A stretch of DNA of 64,000 nucleotides from Scatophagus argus (lineage: Eukaryota > Chordata > Actinopteri > Scatophagidae): positions 374,501 to 438,500 of the forward strand of contig NC_058507.1 of assembly GCF_020382885.2 (NCBI RefSeq), read 5' to 3'. Under the pieces are notes generated by a model. It was not told the DNA's origin, did not search any database, and saw only the letters and a list, made by a program, of their open reading frames with translations. Numbering within the stretch: position 1 is the stretch's first letter; each line of letters begins with the position of its first letter. Positions 37,401 through 45,400 of the stretch are shown piece after piece. A program made the position numbers and the translations under genes.

Positions 37401-39197
37401 AAAAGAAGTCACCACTGGCAGCACATTTCAGTGATGAGGAATGGGTCAAAAAACTGGCTTATTTGTGCGACATATTCAGCTTGCTCAATGAACTCAATGC
37501 TCAAATATATACTCAAAACTCAACTCTGCATTTAAAGCCAAACTGGATTTGTGGGGACAGCGTGTGAATAGAGGCACATTGGACACGCAAACATACAGGA
37601 GATTCATTCACGGGCGACCAGAGAGTTTGATGTTATAATAGCATTATATTGTTGGAGCAATGTGCTAATAAAGTTCCATATGAGTACACAGTGGATTCAC
37701 GTTTATTATTATTATTTCATACCCCCCGGTCCGTGGTAAAATTGTCAAGCGTTTACCGGTCCGCAGTTAGAAAAAGGTTGGGGACCACTGCCTTGAGGGT
37801 AAGTGGGGAGACAATAAACCAAGCCCATGTTAAAGCAAAAACACAGGGCGTAAACTGAGTAAAAGATCATAGACATATGCATGCTAGCTACATTTGGTGA
37901 AGAGAAAAGGAAGCACAAGAGATGCAGTAGCTAACAAAACACCATTGGGCCTTAAGGTGCATAGCCATGAAACGATATTTCAGTGTATTCTAAAATATGC
38001 TGATAGAAGTTGGTCTTCATCAAACCTGATGTTTGGTACACACCGTTTGAATAGTACACCATCTTCACTGTCAAAGTGGAACTCTTACCATGAACTTTCT
38101 TCAGTGACCTTGGCAGCTGACTGATCCTTGACTGTAATGGAATTTTTCTGGAGGTCACCTGACGTCAAAGGCTTGGAGTCCACTGCTTTTGAGCTTCTCG
38201 GTTTATGGTTTGCAAGCAAAGACTTCAAACTCTTCTTCAAAGGATGTTGCTCGTTGGTTGTTGTGCCTCCATCTTTGCGCAAGTCTTTGCCAGAGTTCAA
38301 TTTCAATTTTAGGTCACATGAACTGGAGCCCTCCTCCTTCAGTCCTTTAGTAAATGGGTTGTAGTCAACTTTGAGCTGAGCAAACTGTGAGTTTTGGTAA
38401 GCTGTGACTGCCATAAACTCAGTCTGGGGAAAAGTGAATGTGACAACACTGGGACCACTTAGCTTAATGTCCTTTGCAACTTTGTCAGTTTGGATCACAT
38501 GCAGTCGTGGCAAGTAGCGGTGCATTGGATGCAGGATAGTGTTTCCTTCTTGGTCTGTGATGTTGTTTGTGAGCTTCAGCTTGTAAAAGGACACTGGTTT
38601 CTGCATCCACTGATGACCTGTTGATGGAGACTCTGGATGAGGGAATGGTTCACTCTTAACATAACACTCTGCCTTTCCAGCAATTTGCCAGCTGGTGCCG
38701 GTCCACTTGTATCGACTGCTGTCTAATGGTTGAATGTCCATGATCAGAGAGTACTTCCTAGATGGCTGCAAACCAGAGATTCGAAAGCGGCAGTAAGGAA
38801 ACATCCTGCTGCCTTGTTTAGTCAGAATCATCTCTGTTTTGCATCTAAAAAACTCATTCCACATGCTGTTGTTGTCCAGGGTCACTTTGATGCCGTTACA
38901 GATGCTATCAGGCGGCAGGGTGCCCGACTGAGAGCTTAAATTGACAGGTTGTTTCATAGCAGGTAACCCAGCAAAAGTCCTGATGGCTTCCTCTGATGGG
39001 TACATGTTGGGTTTACCAATCATATCTGCCTCCTCACTGGTTTCATGGGTGCTTTGTTCCATCCCACCTCCACCTGCCTTCCCTGGTTTCAGAACCACAA
39101 AGCATGCAGGTGGAAGGTCCCCTGCGGGTGCTGCTGCTGAGGTGGGTGTCCCTTCCTGATGGAACACCATTCCTTTCCGCTTCTTTGTAGAAGCCAT
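12703..39197 (-). CDS. mga: MGA, MAX gene-associated protein (25 coding exons)
   Basis: MGA is a nuclear DNA-binding protein with both a T-box and a bHLH-zipper. It pairs with MAX and scaffolds the PRC1.6 repressor complex (established knowledge). Exons in transcript order: 38089-39197, 33772-35638, 32609-32714, 30156-30263, 29103-29231, 28559-28681, 27206-27924, 26579-26855, 24939-25066, 24603-24683, 23991-24096, 23365-23669, 22492-22887, 21830-22076, 20840-21022, 19955-20233, 18485-19500, 17935-18111, 17535-17646, 17076-17221, 15222-15333, 14145-14525, 13732-13866, 13576-13656, 12703-13461. All borders are GT-AG and phases agree through 13576. The summed length is 9,082 nt, one base more than a multiple of three; the extra base is in the polyQ tract near 13333. 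The predicted protein is about 3,026 residues, close to the human length. Chosen start: ATG 39197. Confidence 0.93.
13285..13410. repeat. coding (CTG/TTG)n tract, polyQ in mga
   Basis: An interrupted trinucleotide tract on the + strand of CTG and TTG triplets, read as CAG/CAA on the minus strand. It is divided by a single out-of-register base near 13333 (TGTCTG instead of a clean triplet join). Confidence 0.9.
13576..14525 (-). CDS. mga: mga exons 22-24: post-zipper region
   Basis: Exon 14145-14525 begins GKSEQRILRKLQRLSSKQRK, matching the helical segment that follows the human zipper, then becomes Pro/Thr/Gln-rich. Exon 13732-13866 uses the acceptor before 13866 (a later AG would put a stop in frame) and reads ESLCFQAVVPAEVLSLV. 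Exon 13576-13656 encodes GLASVTLNIPNIANQVIHL. A (CA)12 tract at about 14537-14561 lies immediately upstream of the 14525 acceptor, so it is a (GU)n in the pre-mRNA. Confidence 0.85.
14940..15113 (+). repeat. L2/CR1-like LINE 3' end
   Basis: The segment ends with TTTCCCTCGGGATCAATAAA followed by a CTATCTATCT tail, a typical 3' terminus of fish L2/CR1-type LINEs. No coding part remains. It sits 109 bases from mga zipper exon B. Confidence 0.65.
15222..15333 (-). CDS. mga: mga zipper exon B (leucine-zipper half of bHLHZip)
   Basis: This 112-nt exon enters at phase 0 and leaves one base over. It encodes AHQEIQSLQKEMARLKSMKM and continues to ISQRSG. It has the I/L heptad pattern of a zipper and aligns end to end with the human MGA helix2-zipper segment. 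It joins directly to GKSEQRILRKL in the next exon, as in human. It has exactly the same length and phases as 17535-17646 and about 13 of 37 residues in common with it. LINE sequence flanks it on both sides (14940-15113 and 15503-16774). Confidence 0.85.
15503..16774 (+). mobile_element. 5'-truncated L2/CR1-like LINE with damaged reverse transcriptase
   Basis: This is antisense to mga within the intron 17076-15333. The reading frame starts inside the reverse transcriptase (FAYQPRIGADDAIIYLL, FFDLSGAFNT, STGAPQGTVLSPYLFTLY). The catalytic box expected as F-x-D-D reads FSDN at 15873-15884. A frame break follows near 16200. The C-terminal part then reads SVVSSVIFYAVVCWGSW and SRRLSPPRCSTERHRKS. 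The 3' end is GATCAATAAATTCTTATCTT. It is a dead copy. Confidence 0.88.
16789..16880 (+). repeat. unnamed interspersed repeat, partial copy C
   Basis: It shares the CAGAGTGAGCTGAA start and CTGTTAGCAGCTCC units with the copy at 28055-28280. Here the CTCCTGTTAGCAG unit is present in tandem. It directly follows the LINE tail at 16774. Confidence 0.45.
17076..17221 (-). CDS. mga: mga acidic linker exon between the two zipper exons
   Basis: This 146-nt exon encodes 49 residues: polar, then acidic, ending GELTDDSSDEEQTATK. The acceptor is before 17221 and the donor after 17076. Phases fit both neighbours. The acidic stretch resembles the acidic end of exon 18485-19500 just before the bHLH, as expected if a segment was duplicated. 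I know of no equivalent in the canonical human protein. Confidence 0.75.
17535..17646 (-). CDS. mga: mga zipper exon A (helix 2/zipper, very basic)
   Basis: This 112-nt exon enters at phase 0 and leaves one base over. It encodes AVQVIQELTTTKANLRKKKR, a further KKR-rich stretch and DFFLSVIAPRT. It continues directly from the bHLH exon and has the expected helix-2 start (VQVIQEL). The second half is unusually rich in Lys/Arg for a MAX-pairing zipper. Compare the alternative exon 15222-15333. Confidence 0.85.
17935..18111 (-). CDS. mga: mga basic-helix1-loop exon
   Basis: This 177-nt exon (59 codons, phase 0 at both ends) encodes the DNA-contacting part of the bHLH: HVHNTLEKQRRARLCQLFER, then LRTEVGL and SKVSTLKK. 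The H-x3-E-x2-R-R pattern is the one that reads E-box DNA in MYC/MAX-type factors. Because its donor is phase 0, it can splice in frame to zipper exon A or zipper exon B. Confidence 0.9.
18189..18345 (+). repeat. unnamed interspersed repeat, copy A
   Basis: It shares with 28055-28280 the opening ATTCAGA-TGAGCTGA and, downstream, GACATCAGAGAT, AGTGGACGT and GATGTCAA in the same order and orientation. The two copies are far diverged. I do not recognise a named family. Confidence 0.5.
18485..19500 (-). CDS. mga: mga Ser/Thr-repeat exon with acidic tail
   Basis: This 1,016-nt exon contains a low-complexity Ser/Thr run (units like SSTSSTSSM) coded by an imperfect minisatellite at about 19190-19410. 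A Pro/Thr/Val-rich stretch follows, with FKILPAKSSKDPIVIT inside it. The exon ends in an acidic segment (DIICLDDE, ELDDWVTSDTENSSD, DETDTEEDKEA) that corresponds to the acidic block just before the human bHLH. Confidence 0.88.
19955..22076 (-). CDS. mga: mga exons 14-16
   Basis: Exon 21830-22076 encodes VNGKFYPLAKIQLGKMG. Exon 20840-21022 encodes a stretch with SQVVMFKVYPGPKGG. Exon 19955-20233 encodes GQRMILQPVQTVSGVQYYRR then PDGQLVQLVPISHLR, which matches the human block GHRMVLQPV...NGQIVQLLPL. Borders are GT-AG and phases continue. The 20840-21022 exon has no obvious human match and is supported only by splice sites and frame. Confidence 0.82.
22492..25066 (-). CDS. mga: mga exons 9-13, including a Glu-rich tandem repeat
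   Basis: 24939-25066 ends with PDSIHIPEPAPLTDQ. 24603-24683 carries SSCARVRGYTGRK, matching human TCARVRVYERK. 23991-24096 is Lys-rich. 23365-23669 encodes SKRLIILAECKWTSDADRS and KIHISRP, matching human KLIEIISDCNWEEDRN. 22492-22887 holds about four imperfect acidic units built on LEDWQREVEEEE and then ALPFLTGISPAGFLSATRKQ, matching the human PFYAGLSPAGKLVAYKRK block. The acidic repeat looks lineage-specific. Confidence 0.85.
23020..23300 (+). pseudogene. fragment of a non-LTR reverse transcriptase
   Basis: A short + strand stretch reads TGVPQASVLSLLLFRLHING and then CQMYADDTSASVR. These resemble reverse transcriptase blocks around the catalytic YADD, which is preserved. No intact flanking ORF exists. 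It lies in the mga intron between 23365 and 22887. Confidence 0.65.
25331..25500 (+). repeat. possible hAT-type terminal fragment
   Basis: It begins CAGTGGTTCTCAACTTTTTT, the classical end sequence of hAT/Charlie-type elements. I could not find the matching opposite end, so this is a fragment or chance. Confidence 0.35.
26579..26855 (-). CDS. mga: mga exon 8: cysteine-rich MGA domain
   Basis: This exon encodes the conserved Cys cluster NDFCRLGCICSSLA, then SHCGQPTCMFGCSCLKQKVV. It closely matches the human MGA-specific Cys domain between the T-box and the bHLH. Spacing of Cys/His suggests metal binding (inference). It ends in a very basic KKRKRKRRMKM stretch, a possible nuclear localisation signal. 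Confidence 0.9.
27206..32714 (-). CDS. mga: mga exons 3-7
   Basis: 32609-32714 begins EALKLHIVDSSEE (human EALDIHAVDGTTEE). 30156-30263 encodes ILLRDLKLMRHRQVIHPVLQ. 29103-29231 encodes VGLKMNLLDPTLAIDLQYLG. 28559-28681 encodes FVSRTGKTTDVTQIKGWREK. 27206-27924 encodes FCSDMLDEYLENEGKLIDE, RSTSYVRTLDSVLKKQ and VVWEGRPRTSITEERA. All align with human MGA in order. The intron between 32609 and 30263 contains the nested HSF5-like ORF. Confidence 0.9.
28055..28280 (+). repeat. unnamed interspersed repeat, copy B
   Basis: This is the longest copy of the family also seen at 18189-18345 and 16789-16880. It has two CTGTTAGCAG units near its start and the GACATCAGAGAT / AGTGGACGTCACA / GATGTCAACATG block near its end. 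It shows no coding capacity and no clear terminal repeats. Confidence 0.5.
30426..31010 (-). CDS. nested HSF5-like heat-shock-factor DNA-binding-domain ORF
   Basis: This is an uninterrupted 194-codon ORF on the mga strand inside the mga intron 30264-32608. Residues about 14-85 form an HSF-type winged-helix DNA-binding domain: NFPAKLWCLVNNP, ICWDSDGDVIVIDQRLFE, and the recognition-helix block FKTTNFSSFVRQLNLYGFRK. The following NFKRSCPEL...VRRLTVNNRAKLQAGL also resembles HSF5, more than HSF1-4 or HSFY. No trimerisation coiled coil follows. After about residue 140 the sequence looks like read-through. A possible donor (GGAG|GTGAAG) lies there, but I found no second exon. It is either a short single-exon gene, the first exon of a longer one, or a retained fragment. 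Confidence 0.75.
   Translation of the reverse strand: MDAGESSLPDSIHPHNFPAKLWCLVNNPEIPAICWDSDGDVIVIDQRLFERQILSPSTTSSDTTGTFKTTNFSSFVRQLNLYGFRKVDPVLNHHPSGDSGTYHCFCNQNFKRSCPELVASVRRLTVNNRAKLQAGLSVSCRHPSQYQQCGGGEDGRDKTVKRGKCDCMTLYYCTVRYAHCQLAIKTQSNMDCVS
31011..32608. other. mga intron, mostly unassigned
   Basis: Small open frames on both strands show no recognisable family. A minus-strand GGATCAATAAAGCCTC at about 31535-31555 resembles a LINE 3' end but has no coding part attached. Confidence 0.4.
33772..35638 (-). CDS. mga: mga exon 2 (large Ser/Thr/Pro-rich exon)
   Basis: This 1,867-nt exon follows the T-box exon with matching phase (TG|C). It starts SPSPAQKLFSELIREAHVSL and is then largely disordered-looking Ser/Thr/Pro sequence. 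A basic patch CKRKKSRRRKLAK and the conserved end VEEQLFISFTSK (human VDGVLFVSFESK) close it. The central part is poorly conserved and shows no known domain. Confidence 0.88.
35846..36055 (+). other. unassigned short + strand ORF in an mga intron
   Basis: A 69-codon frame contains a Leu/Glu/Arg-rich helical stretch (QLLRARKLWRRELLAELKLL). I do not recognise it. It has no supporting splice sites or partner exons and may be a chance frame or part of an old repeat. Confidence 0.2.
36151..36190. repeat. short inverted telomere-like repeat
   Basis: TTAGGGTTAGGGTTA is followed, after AGC, by CTAACCCTAACCC, giving two facing pairs of vertebrate telomere units. It can fold into a perfect short hairpin. 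Confidence 0.8.
36327..37790 (+). mobile_element. hAT transposon, internally deleted, perfect 15-bp ends
   Basis: The terminal inverted repeats CAGTGGTCCCCAACC and GGTTGGGGACCACTG are perfect over 15 bp. They are flanked by imperfect 8-bp target duplications (36319-36326 tcttaagg, 37791-37798 ccttgagg; 6 of 8 match). The + strand encodes a transposase N-terminus from 36517: MSKQLSLESFFVKGK, a BED-like finger region and LLCHLETKHPG. An in-frame TAG falls at 37075-37077. The frame then continues WYALQVDESTDV and LFELREQLQRFLSEKK. The catalytic core and the dimerisation domain are missing. It resembles the ZBED5/FAM200 kind of hAT protein. Confidence 0.88.
38089..39197 (-). CDS. mga: mga exon 1 (first coding exon): T-box DNA-binding domain
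   Basis: This exon holds a complete T-box at about residues 100-285. Blocks include VTLDNNSMWNEF, EMILTKQGSRMFPYCRF, SPSTGHQWMQKPVSFYKLKL, HRYLPRLH, FTFPQTEFMAVTAYQN and LKVDYNPFTKG. The ATG at 39197 is the first in frame after a pyrimidine-rich acceptor ending at 39215, so I place the start there. A longer N-terminus from the in-frame ATG at 39236 would need that acceptor to be unused. Confidence 0.93.
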
Positions 39198-39751
39198 GAA
39201 CAGGTTCCAGACATCTGAAGGGCAGGAGGCTCTCACTTTTTATACATCTGTATGATGCCTCAAGACAACATCCTGAAAAACAAAAACAATAAACTCCTAT
39301 GAACTACTTGCCATTATGCATGTCAAAAAGACTAAAGAAGGACCAAGATGTCATACATTTATTCATAATGCTTATTCTGGTTGGTGTTTTCCAGTTATAA
39401 ACATGCATGAAGTGGTTCTAGAATGGTTAACCTCAGGATTCTTCAACACAGTACGACAGAAAGAGGCCACAGAATTAATTGGTCATACGATAAGGCTACA
39501 TCAACATGTATGCAGGGTTTATACAGAGATTCTTTGAATGAAGAATTTACTACCTTTTACTACCTTTTTTACTACCTTCACAATATTTTTTACTACTTCA
39601 AACTTCAAGCTTCAACTGTAGCAGCGTAAAGTGTGAAGTAAAGTGACAAGTAAAGTAATGAAATATCTTTCTACAATGAATTAACATACTTCCCCACAAT
39701 TTAACAAGGTAATTATAACAATGAGAAGACAGACTGGACCTTTAGAATGAG

Positions 39752-40345
39752 CTACACACTGGAATTTGAAAGGGAACAAATAAGTTTAATAACGTACGGT
39801 CCGGCATGATTTATGGCCTCAATCAGTTGCCTCTTAAAATAGGGGGCAATGCCAAACTCGATCATGTAGCCGGTTTTATCCTTGGCCAAGGCAAACGATT
39901 TGGCAATTTGGGAATCCGGGAACATCTTGCTGAACAGCTCTCCTATGCCATCATTCGACTTGAATGAGTGGTGTTTAGCTGCCAAATCTAAACACCACAG
40001 TACCTCGGCCTGCAGCCTAGAAGTGGTAGAGCAGAGCGTCTGCGGGAGGCGGGCAGGCGAGGTTGAGGGAGCAATGGAGGTTGAGGGCGTAGTTGTAGCC
40101 GTAGTGCCAGAGCAAAACAGTGACGGCGGACCTCTGCGCATTATGTCCCTGCATCCTAACTTGGTGGCTACTCGAGTCCATGTGCGATTTAACCACCTTC
40201 ACCCCCATCCAGGTGATATTCAATGTCTTTTTACAGACGTTGCAGTAAGCCTCTCGGCCGTTACAACCACTCGCCTAAGCCAGTCTTTAAAAGCTGATTT
40301 CTCCAGCCAGAGCTCTGAAAACTTGCACTTTCCCATAACTGAATT
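39752..40345 (-). pseudogene. broken BED-finger hAT-like transposase fragment
   Basis: Minus-strand pieces, in order: FSELWLEKSAFKDWLRRVV; then, after a frame change, a BED-like zinc finger AYCNVCKKTLNITWMG...SHMDSSSHQ; then EVLWCLDLAAKHHSFKSNDG, FSKMFPDSQIAKSFALA and MIEFGIAPYFKRQLIEA. I know such blocks from repeated hAT-derived genes of fish. At least one frameshift and the missing catalytic part show that it is dead. It lies in the long 5' intron of mga. Confidence 0.7.
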
Positions 40346-40617
40346 TGGCTAAACTAGCAAGCAACTCGCAGCAAGTGCCCAGATCGCTTCAACGCGCACG
40401 AGATACACGTGACATCATACCTATCACTCAGGTCCTGCTTGCAACATAAAAATAAATTCACGCACGTGTTTAGTAATTTAAGGAGATAGTCCAGCACGAA
40501 AGTTAAAAATTAAAAAACGTATAGGCCCAGTTGGATGGGGGTTCTCAAATTTACTACCTCTCAGATGACTTTTAGTACTTTTTACTGGCCTTAATAATCA
40601 ATAATAATCAACTTTTT

Positions 40618-40927
40618 ATTGGCAGTATATATATTTTTACATACACACACTGAATTCGTCTTCTGCATTTGACCCATCCTTAGTTGAACACACACATGCA
40701 ACACCCAGCAAATTACATGCAGTGAAACACACACAGGAGCAGTGGGCTGGGGGGTTGAGTGCCTTGCTCAAGGGCACATCAGCCGGCTAATGAAGGGGGG
40801 GAGCATTTTTTCACATTAATCACTCCACCACACCCAAATTTTTCCTGCCCTTCCTGGGGGAATCGAACCGGTGATCCTCCGATCACAAGCCGCGTCTCCA
40901 ACCTCCAACAAGCCACGGCTGCCCCCA
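40618..40927 (-). repeat. tRNA-derived SINE, minus orientation (copy 2 of a pair)
   Basis: On the minus strand it has a tRNA-like head with B-box-like CACCGGTTCGATTCC, a body with GGTGTGGTGGAGTGA and GCCCTTGAGCAAGGCACT, and an end reading ATATATACTGCCAATAAA. It is nearly the same, block for block, as the + strand copy at 55949-56300. Confidence 0.85.
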
Positions 40928-41394
40928 ATTTGGACTCATTTAATTTACTACCTTTTACTACACGCAGCAACCTTGGTATGGTGGTATGTCGCATATCTGA
41001 GTTGAGAAATTGGGTTTAGCATATTCACAATTGATCAGACAGACCTGAACGTAAGCATTAAGAGTAGCGGTGTAACAAGAGACAATATGCACATAATCAC
41101 ACAGCGAGCTACACCAAAGGTACAAACACAGATGTGCACCTCCTCCCAACTGCAACCACACGAAGACAACGAAAACTGTGATTGTTTGGCATGGCCAGAT
41201 TGTGTTTTTTCCTGCAAGCTACTGACGCCATGGAAGAATACTAAGAGTGATGACAATGTGAAGCAAGATCAAGAAAGACTCAGTAATCTGTAAAGAGGCA
41301 AAGTACCTGGTGGGCCGCTAGGGTATCTTGTTTCAGAAAAAGCAGTTTTCCATTTGAAGTGTGCCAAGAATTACAAATATGATGTTTGTATATA

Positions 41395-42954
41395 AATAAA
41401 GTAGAGTCAGTTAAACATGAAGCTTACAGAACTACTGCAGCTCGTTTTACGGAAACATGGCTGCATCAGGTTATACCCGACAATAATGTTTCCACTGAGG
41501 GCTTTGAGATTCTTCAGGCTGACCAGGGCCGCACACACAGCAATAAGTGTAAAAGAGGGGGGCTTGCTGTTCTAGTTAACAACAGATGGTGTAACCCTGG
41601 TCACATTACAGTTAAGGAACGCATCTGCTGCCCAGACACTGAACTATTAGCTGTTGGATTCCAACCATATTATTTGCCAAGGGATCAGGTGAGGACACAG
41701 GGGGACTTAAGAGTAAAAATCAGGGAGGCCGAGGACAGATACAGGAGGAAGCTGGAGTTGAAACTCCAGCAGAACAACATGAGGGATGTCTGGAATGGCA
41801 TGAAGAACATCACCAGTTTCTGTTACCTGAAAAGCAGCAGAGGAGTTGAGTCTAGCATGGACAGGGCCAGTGAATTTAACCTGTACTTCAACAGATCTGA
41901 CACCGTGGCCCCTGACCCACCAACCCCAGGACTCCTCTGTTGTCAGCTGCCAACCCCCTCCATGTTTCCTCTACAGTGTCCTTCACAGCTGACCAAGTGA
42001 GGAGTCGGCTGAGGAGACTCCATTCAAGCAAGGCTGCTGGTCCTGATGGTATTAGCCCCAAGGTACTCAAAGCTTATACCCCCCCTCCTAGCCGTGTGGA
42101 GTACTTCACCATGTCTTCTGCTTAAGCCTGAGTCTTCATTTCTGTGCCAAAGGCGTCATGTCCTAGTGGCTTCAAGGACTACAGACCCTTGGCATTAACC
42201 ACCCACATTATGAAGACTCTGGAAAGACTTGTTCTGGAGCAGCTAAGGCCTATGGTTAGGCCACTTCTGAACCCCCTCCAGTTTGCCTACCAGCCCCAAC
42301 TAGGAGTTGAAGACGCCATCATCTACTTGCTAAATTGTGTTGTTTAACACCTGCAGGACAATGCTGAAGATTTGAGAATATTATACAGGTCTGTGGTGGC
42401 CAGTGCTATCCTGTTTGCTGTTGTGTGCTGGGGCAGCAGGTTGAGAGTGGTCTATCAATTAACTGATTCAGAAAGCCGGCGATGTCGTGGCGGTGGAGAA
42501 GGCCTCTGCGACGGTGGTGTCAGAAAGGAGGATGCTGTCTAAGTTACACACCATCTTGGACAGTGTCTCCCACTCTGTCCACGATGTCTTGGTTAGGCAC
42601 AGGAGTTCTTTCAGCGACAGACTGAGTCCACCACAACGCTCCACAGAGTGGCACAGGAAGTCATTCCTGCCTGCGGCCATCAGACTTTACAAAACCTCCC
42701 TCGGAGTGTCAGACACTGAGTTCTGCAATTTTCACTGTACTTGCTGCACTGATTTTGCACTATTAATGTAAATTCACCACATACTTGTGTGAATTTACAT
42801 TACGTGTGCACGTACTTTTATATTTATTTTTATAATTTAGGTATATTCCTTATTTCTATTTTTATTATAACTCTTTAGCATGGAGACTTCTTATCTTGGT
42901 TGGAGCAACTCTATCAAATATTCCCCCAGTGATCAATAAATTATTCTCATTCTG
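41395..42954 (+). mobile_element. L2/CR1-like LINE with large internal deletions
   Basis: It contains endonuclease-type sequence (FTETWLHQVIPDNNVSTEGF, KRGGLAVLVNNRWCNP), then linker and early reverse transcriptase blocks (RLRRLHSSKAAGPDGISPK, GFKDYRPLALTTHIMKTLER, NPLQFAYQPQLGVEDAIIYL). It then jumps to the far C-terminus (SAILFAVVCWGSR, DRLSPPQRSTEWHRKSFLP) and a GATCAATAAATTATTCTC end. The catalytic reverse transcriptase core is absent. It is of the same type as the copy at 15503-16774. Confidence 0.85.
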
Positions 42955-44988
42955 AGTCAATTCAAACTAGAATAAAAAATTACTATGCGTATATTTTTCT
43001 CTTAACCTTCCCAACATCACCCTTCATAACAAAGTGAAAAAAAGCATGTAAACTCGAATACTGACGGATACAGCTGCGAAGGGTGAAACTGGATTATACA
43101 TCAAAACATATATTTATTTGCGGTGGAACAGCCGTAACACTACAGTAATCTCCTCTGTCTAAAATTATAAATTCTGCTGCTATCAGGAACTTAAACGCAG
43201 AGTATGTTGCTTCTGCTGCCACATATTATATGTTTAACACTTCACATCATGTGCCAATCTGGCCCAACACAACACTACGAATCCCAACCTTTTATGAAAC
43301 TCTCTCATTCAATAAAGCCCTCATATAACGCACATCTCACTCAGTGTTGAATGTACAACTGCTGATGTCTCTGACACAGACGTGTGCCACGATGGCTTCA
43401 TTCAGACATGATGCGACCATTACAGAGCTGCTGTTCAGACAGTAATTACACCTGCACAACAACACGTGACAACTAACAACACTGAGATGGAAATTAATGA
43501 TATGAAGTAATGGATTTTAAAACTTCCTGTACGGACTAATTATTGGTTCTTTTAGAACTGTCTAAAGCATGAGGGACGCTCGTTCCACTTTTCAATGAAC
43601 AAATCGGCTCAGTGGATCCACTGATTGAATTTCTAAATATTATCATTGCTGTAGCCTTAACATGTGCCACAGTGAAGACCGTGGGACAGGATCAATATCA
43701 ACATGACACCACTGTAATGCCGCCAACACTTATGCAACGAGGTGCATGTCTGAAAGGGGTTCAACAGCATCAGCATCACACAGCTTCTGCTAGGTAGGCA
43801 ACTGTGTGCTAACATGTTGGCCTTTAGTGCAATCCAACTTTCCCTTGTAAAACCAAACCATCAGGAAGTGTATAATCTACTGACAAGTGTCATGTGAGTA
43901 TCACACTGATGTCTTCTTCCTCTGTGCCAACACACACCATCCTGCTGCCAGAAATACTCACTGGAGCACCAAACGTGGATTCATCCACAGTCCTGGACAA
44001 ACGCACTATAAAACTATACTGTGTATTTACCAGCTGCGAGAGACTGGCTGGCATCGTTTCCCTTTGTGAAATCTACGGTGGCAGGAACTACCACAGAAGC
44101 GGTTTTGGTAGTTCACCACGTGTTTATGTCTTTCTGCGGACAAATAGTGTCACAACAGTGCAGGATGCCGTCATGAAACTTTACAGGAATAGTTGCGATC
44201 AGAATGTGGATCCTGCGCTCCACATATGTTCACAAGTTCTGTAACTTGTTGTAGCATAGTGGACACACAGATGTCCACACAGAACCGCTGCATACACCCT
44301 CTGCTTACAATGTCTATGTGATGCGGACCCTAGCGCACTTATGCATGCAGAAAGTAAAATTTCAGCTGAGCACATTTCTGGTTTGGGTCTGCATATAGAA
44401 TTTTTTATCAAAAAGAAAAACATAGAAAAACAGCAGCCGTAGCCTTTCTAACATCCAGCCAGCAGATAACCATTAGCTTCAGGGGAAAAACAGAATGATC
44501 ATCAAGTGAACTTCCAACAGGTGGGCTACCTGTCCACTGCAGTTCAACAGACACCTAAACTTTCAATCTTAAGAAATGCATATTGCTGATAAGAGTTATT
44601 TTATTAAGCTAGCTGTTGTGTTTCAAAGACCAATCCTCATGCAGCAATCTCACTGCCACAGCACACCAAACAAAGCCGAGCAGGAGTCTGAACTGAGTTA
44701 CTGCTGTAAGCCACATGTTGACTTCAACACTAAAACCCCTAAACAATGTATGCTGAAACTGAGGTGCATGTTGCCATTTACCAGCGGCATGTAAACTCAA
44801 ACTGATGAAAAATCTCATCAGTCAGGCTAAGTGAAGGTAATTTTATCTTCTTACAATCAATAACCATTTCTGTTCAGTTTCAGCTCAATTTGTTTGATTT
44901 TGGTACACTGGTCTGAAGGTGATCCCTACAGAGAAGGTAACTAGCTAGCAGCAACAGGCCTGATGCTGAGCCCAGTAATGGCTTCCCA
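42955..44988. other. mga 5' intron, nothing recognised
   Basis: Several short frames exist on both strands, the longest being 116 codons at 43894-44244 (+). None shows a family signature or splice support. I see no RNA gene or clear repeat. Confidence 0.45.
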
Positions 44989-45400
44989 TTAAGCACTAAA
45001 GCTCACGCTCGGCCTGCATGGACTCACTTCGACCATGTGCTCTGATGAAAGCACACAGATTACCTTCTGCCTGCTCCAGCAGATCAAATGTTTCGACGGT
45101 GTAACGCTAATCCGTGCCTTATCGTCTGTTTTTTTCGTCGTGTCAACCCCATCGACATCGTGGATCTTTTCTAACTGAGGGGGGAAACTGCTTACGGTCT
45201 CCTTGCACTGAAACGTCATTGCCCGTGCTCCGCTTCTCCTGTACTGCGCAGCCTCGGACGCCATCTTGCTGCCGCCACCTGGTTCAAACGTCGTCCCGGC
45301 TGCTCTCAGCACCGAGACCGGAGGATCTACCGCTCGTTATGCGGTAGAAGAGCCGTAGAACAGCGAGGTGGCGTCTCTGACCTGCTGGACTATTTATTGG
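44989..45400 (-). promoter_or_regulatory. probable mga first exon and promoter
   Basis: This is a GC-rich stretch with a YY1-like GCCATCTTG box at 45260-45268 (CAAGATGGC on the minus strand). A minus-strand exon-like segment ends at a good donor (CAGAAG|GTAATC near 45063). It carries an ATG in strong context at about 45263, opening a frame of about 67 codons to that donor (MASEAAQYRRSGARAMTFQC...). Spliced to the 39215 acceptor, that frame would not join the T-box frame, so I read it as a 5'UTR exon with an upstream ORF. Confidence 0.5.

Noticed and set aside
43894..44244. 116-codon + strand ORF in the mga 5' intron
   Set aside because: No recognisable family, no splice structure, ordinary composition; not supported as a gene.
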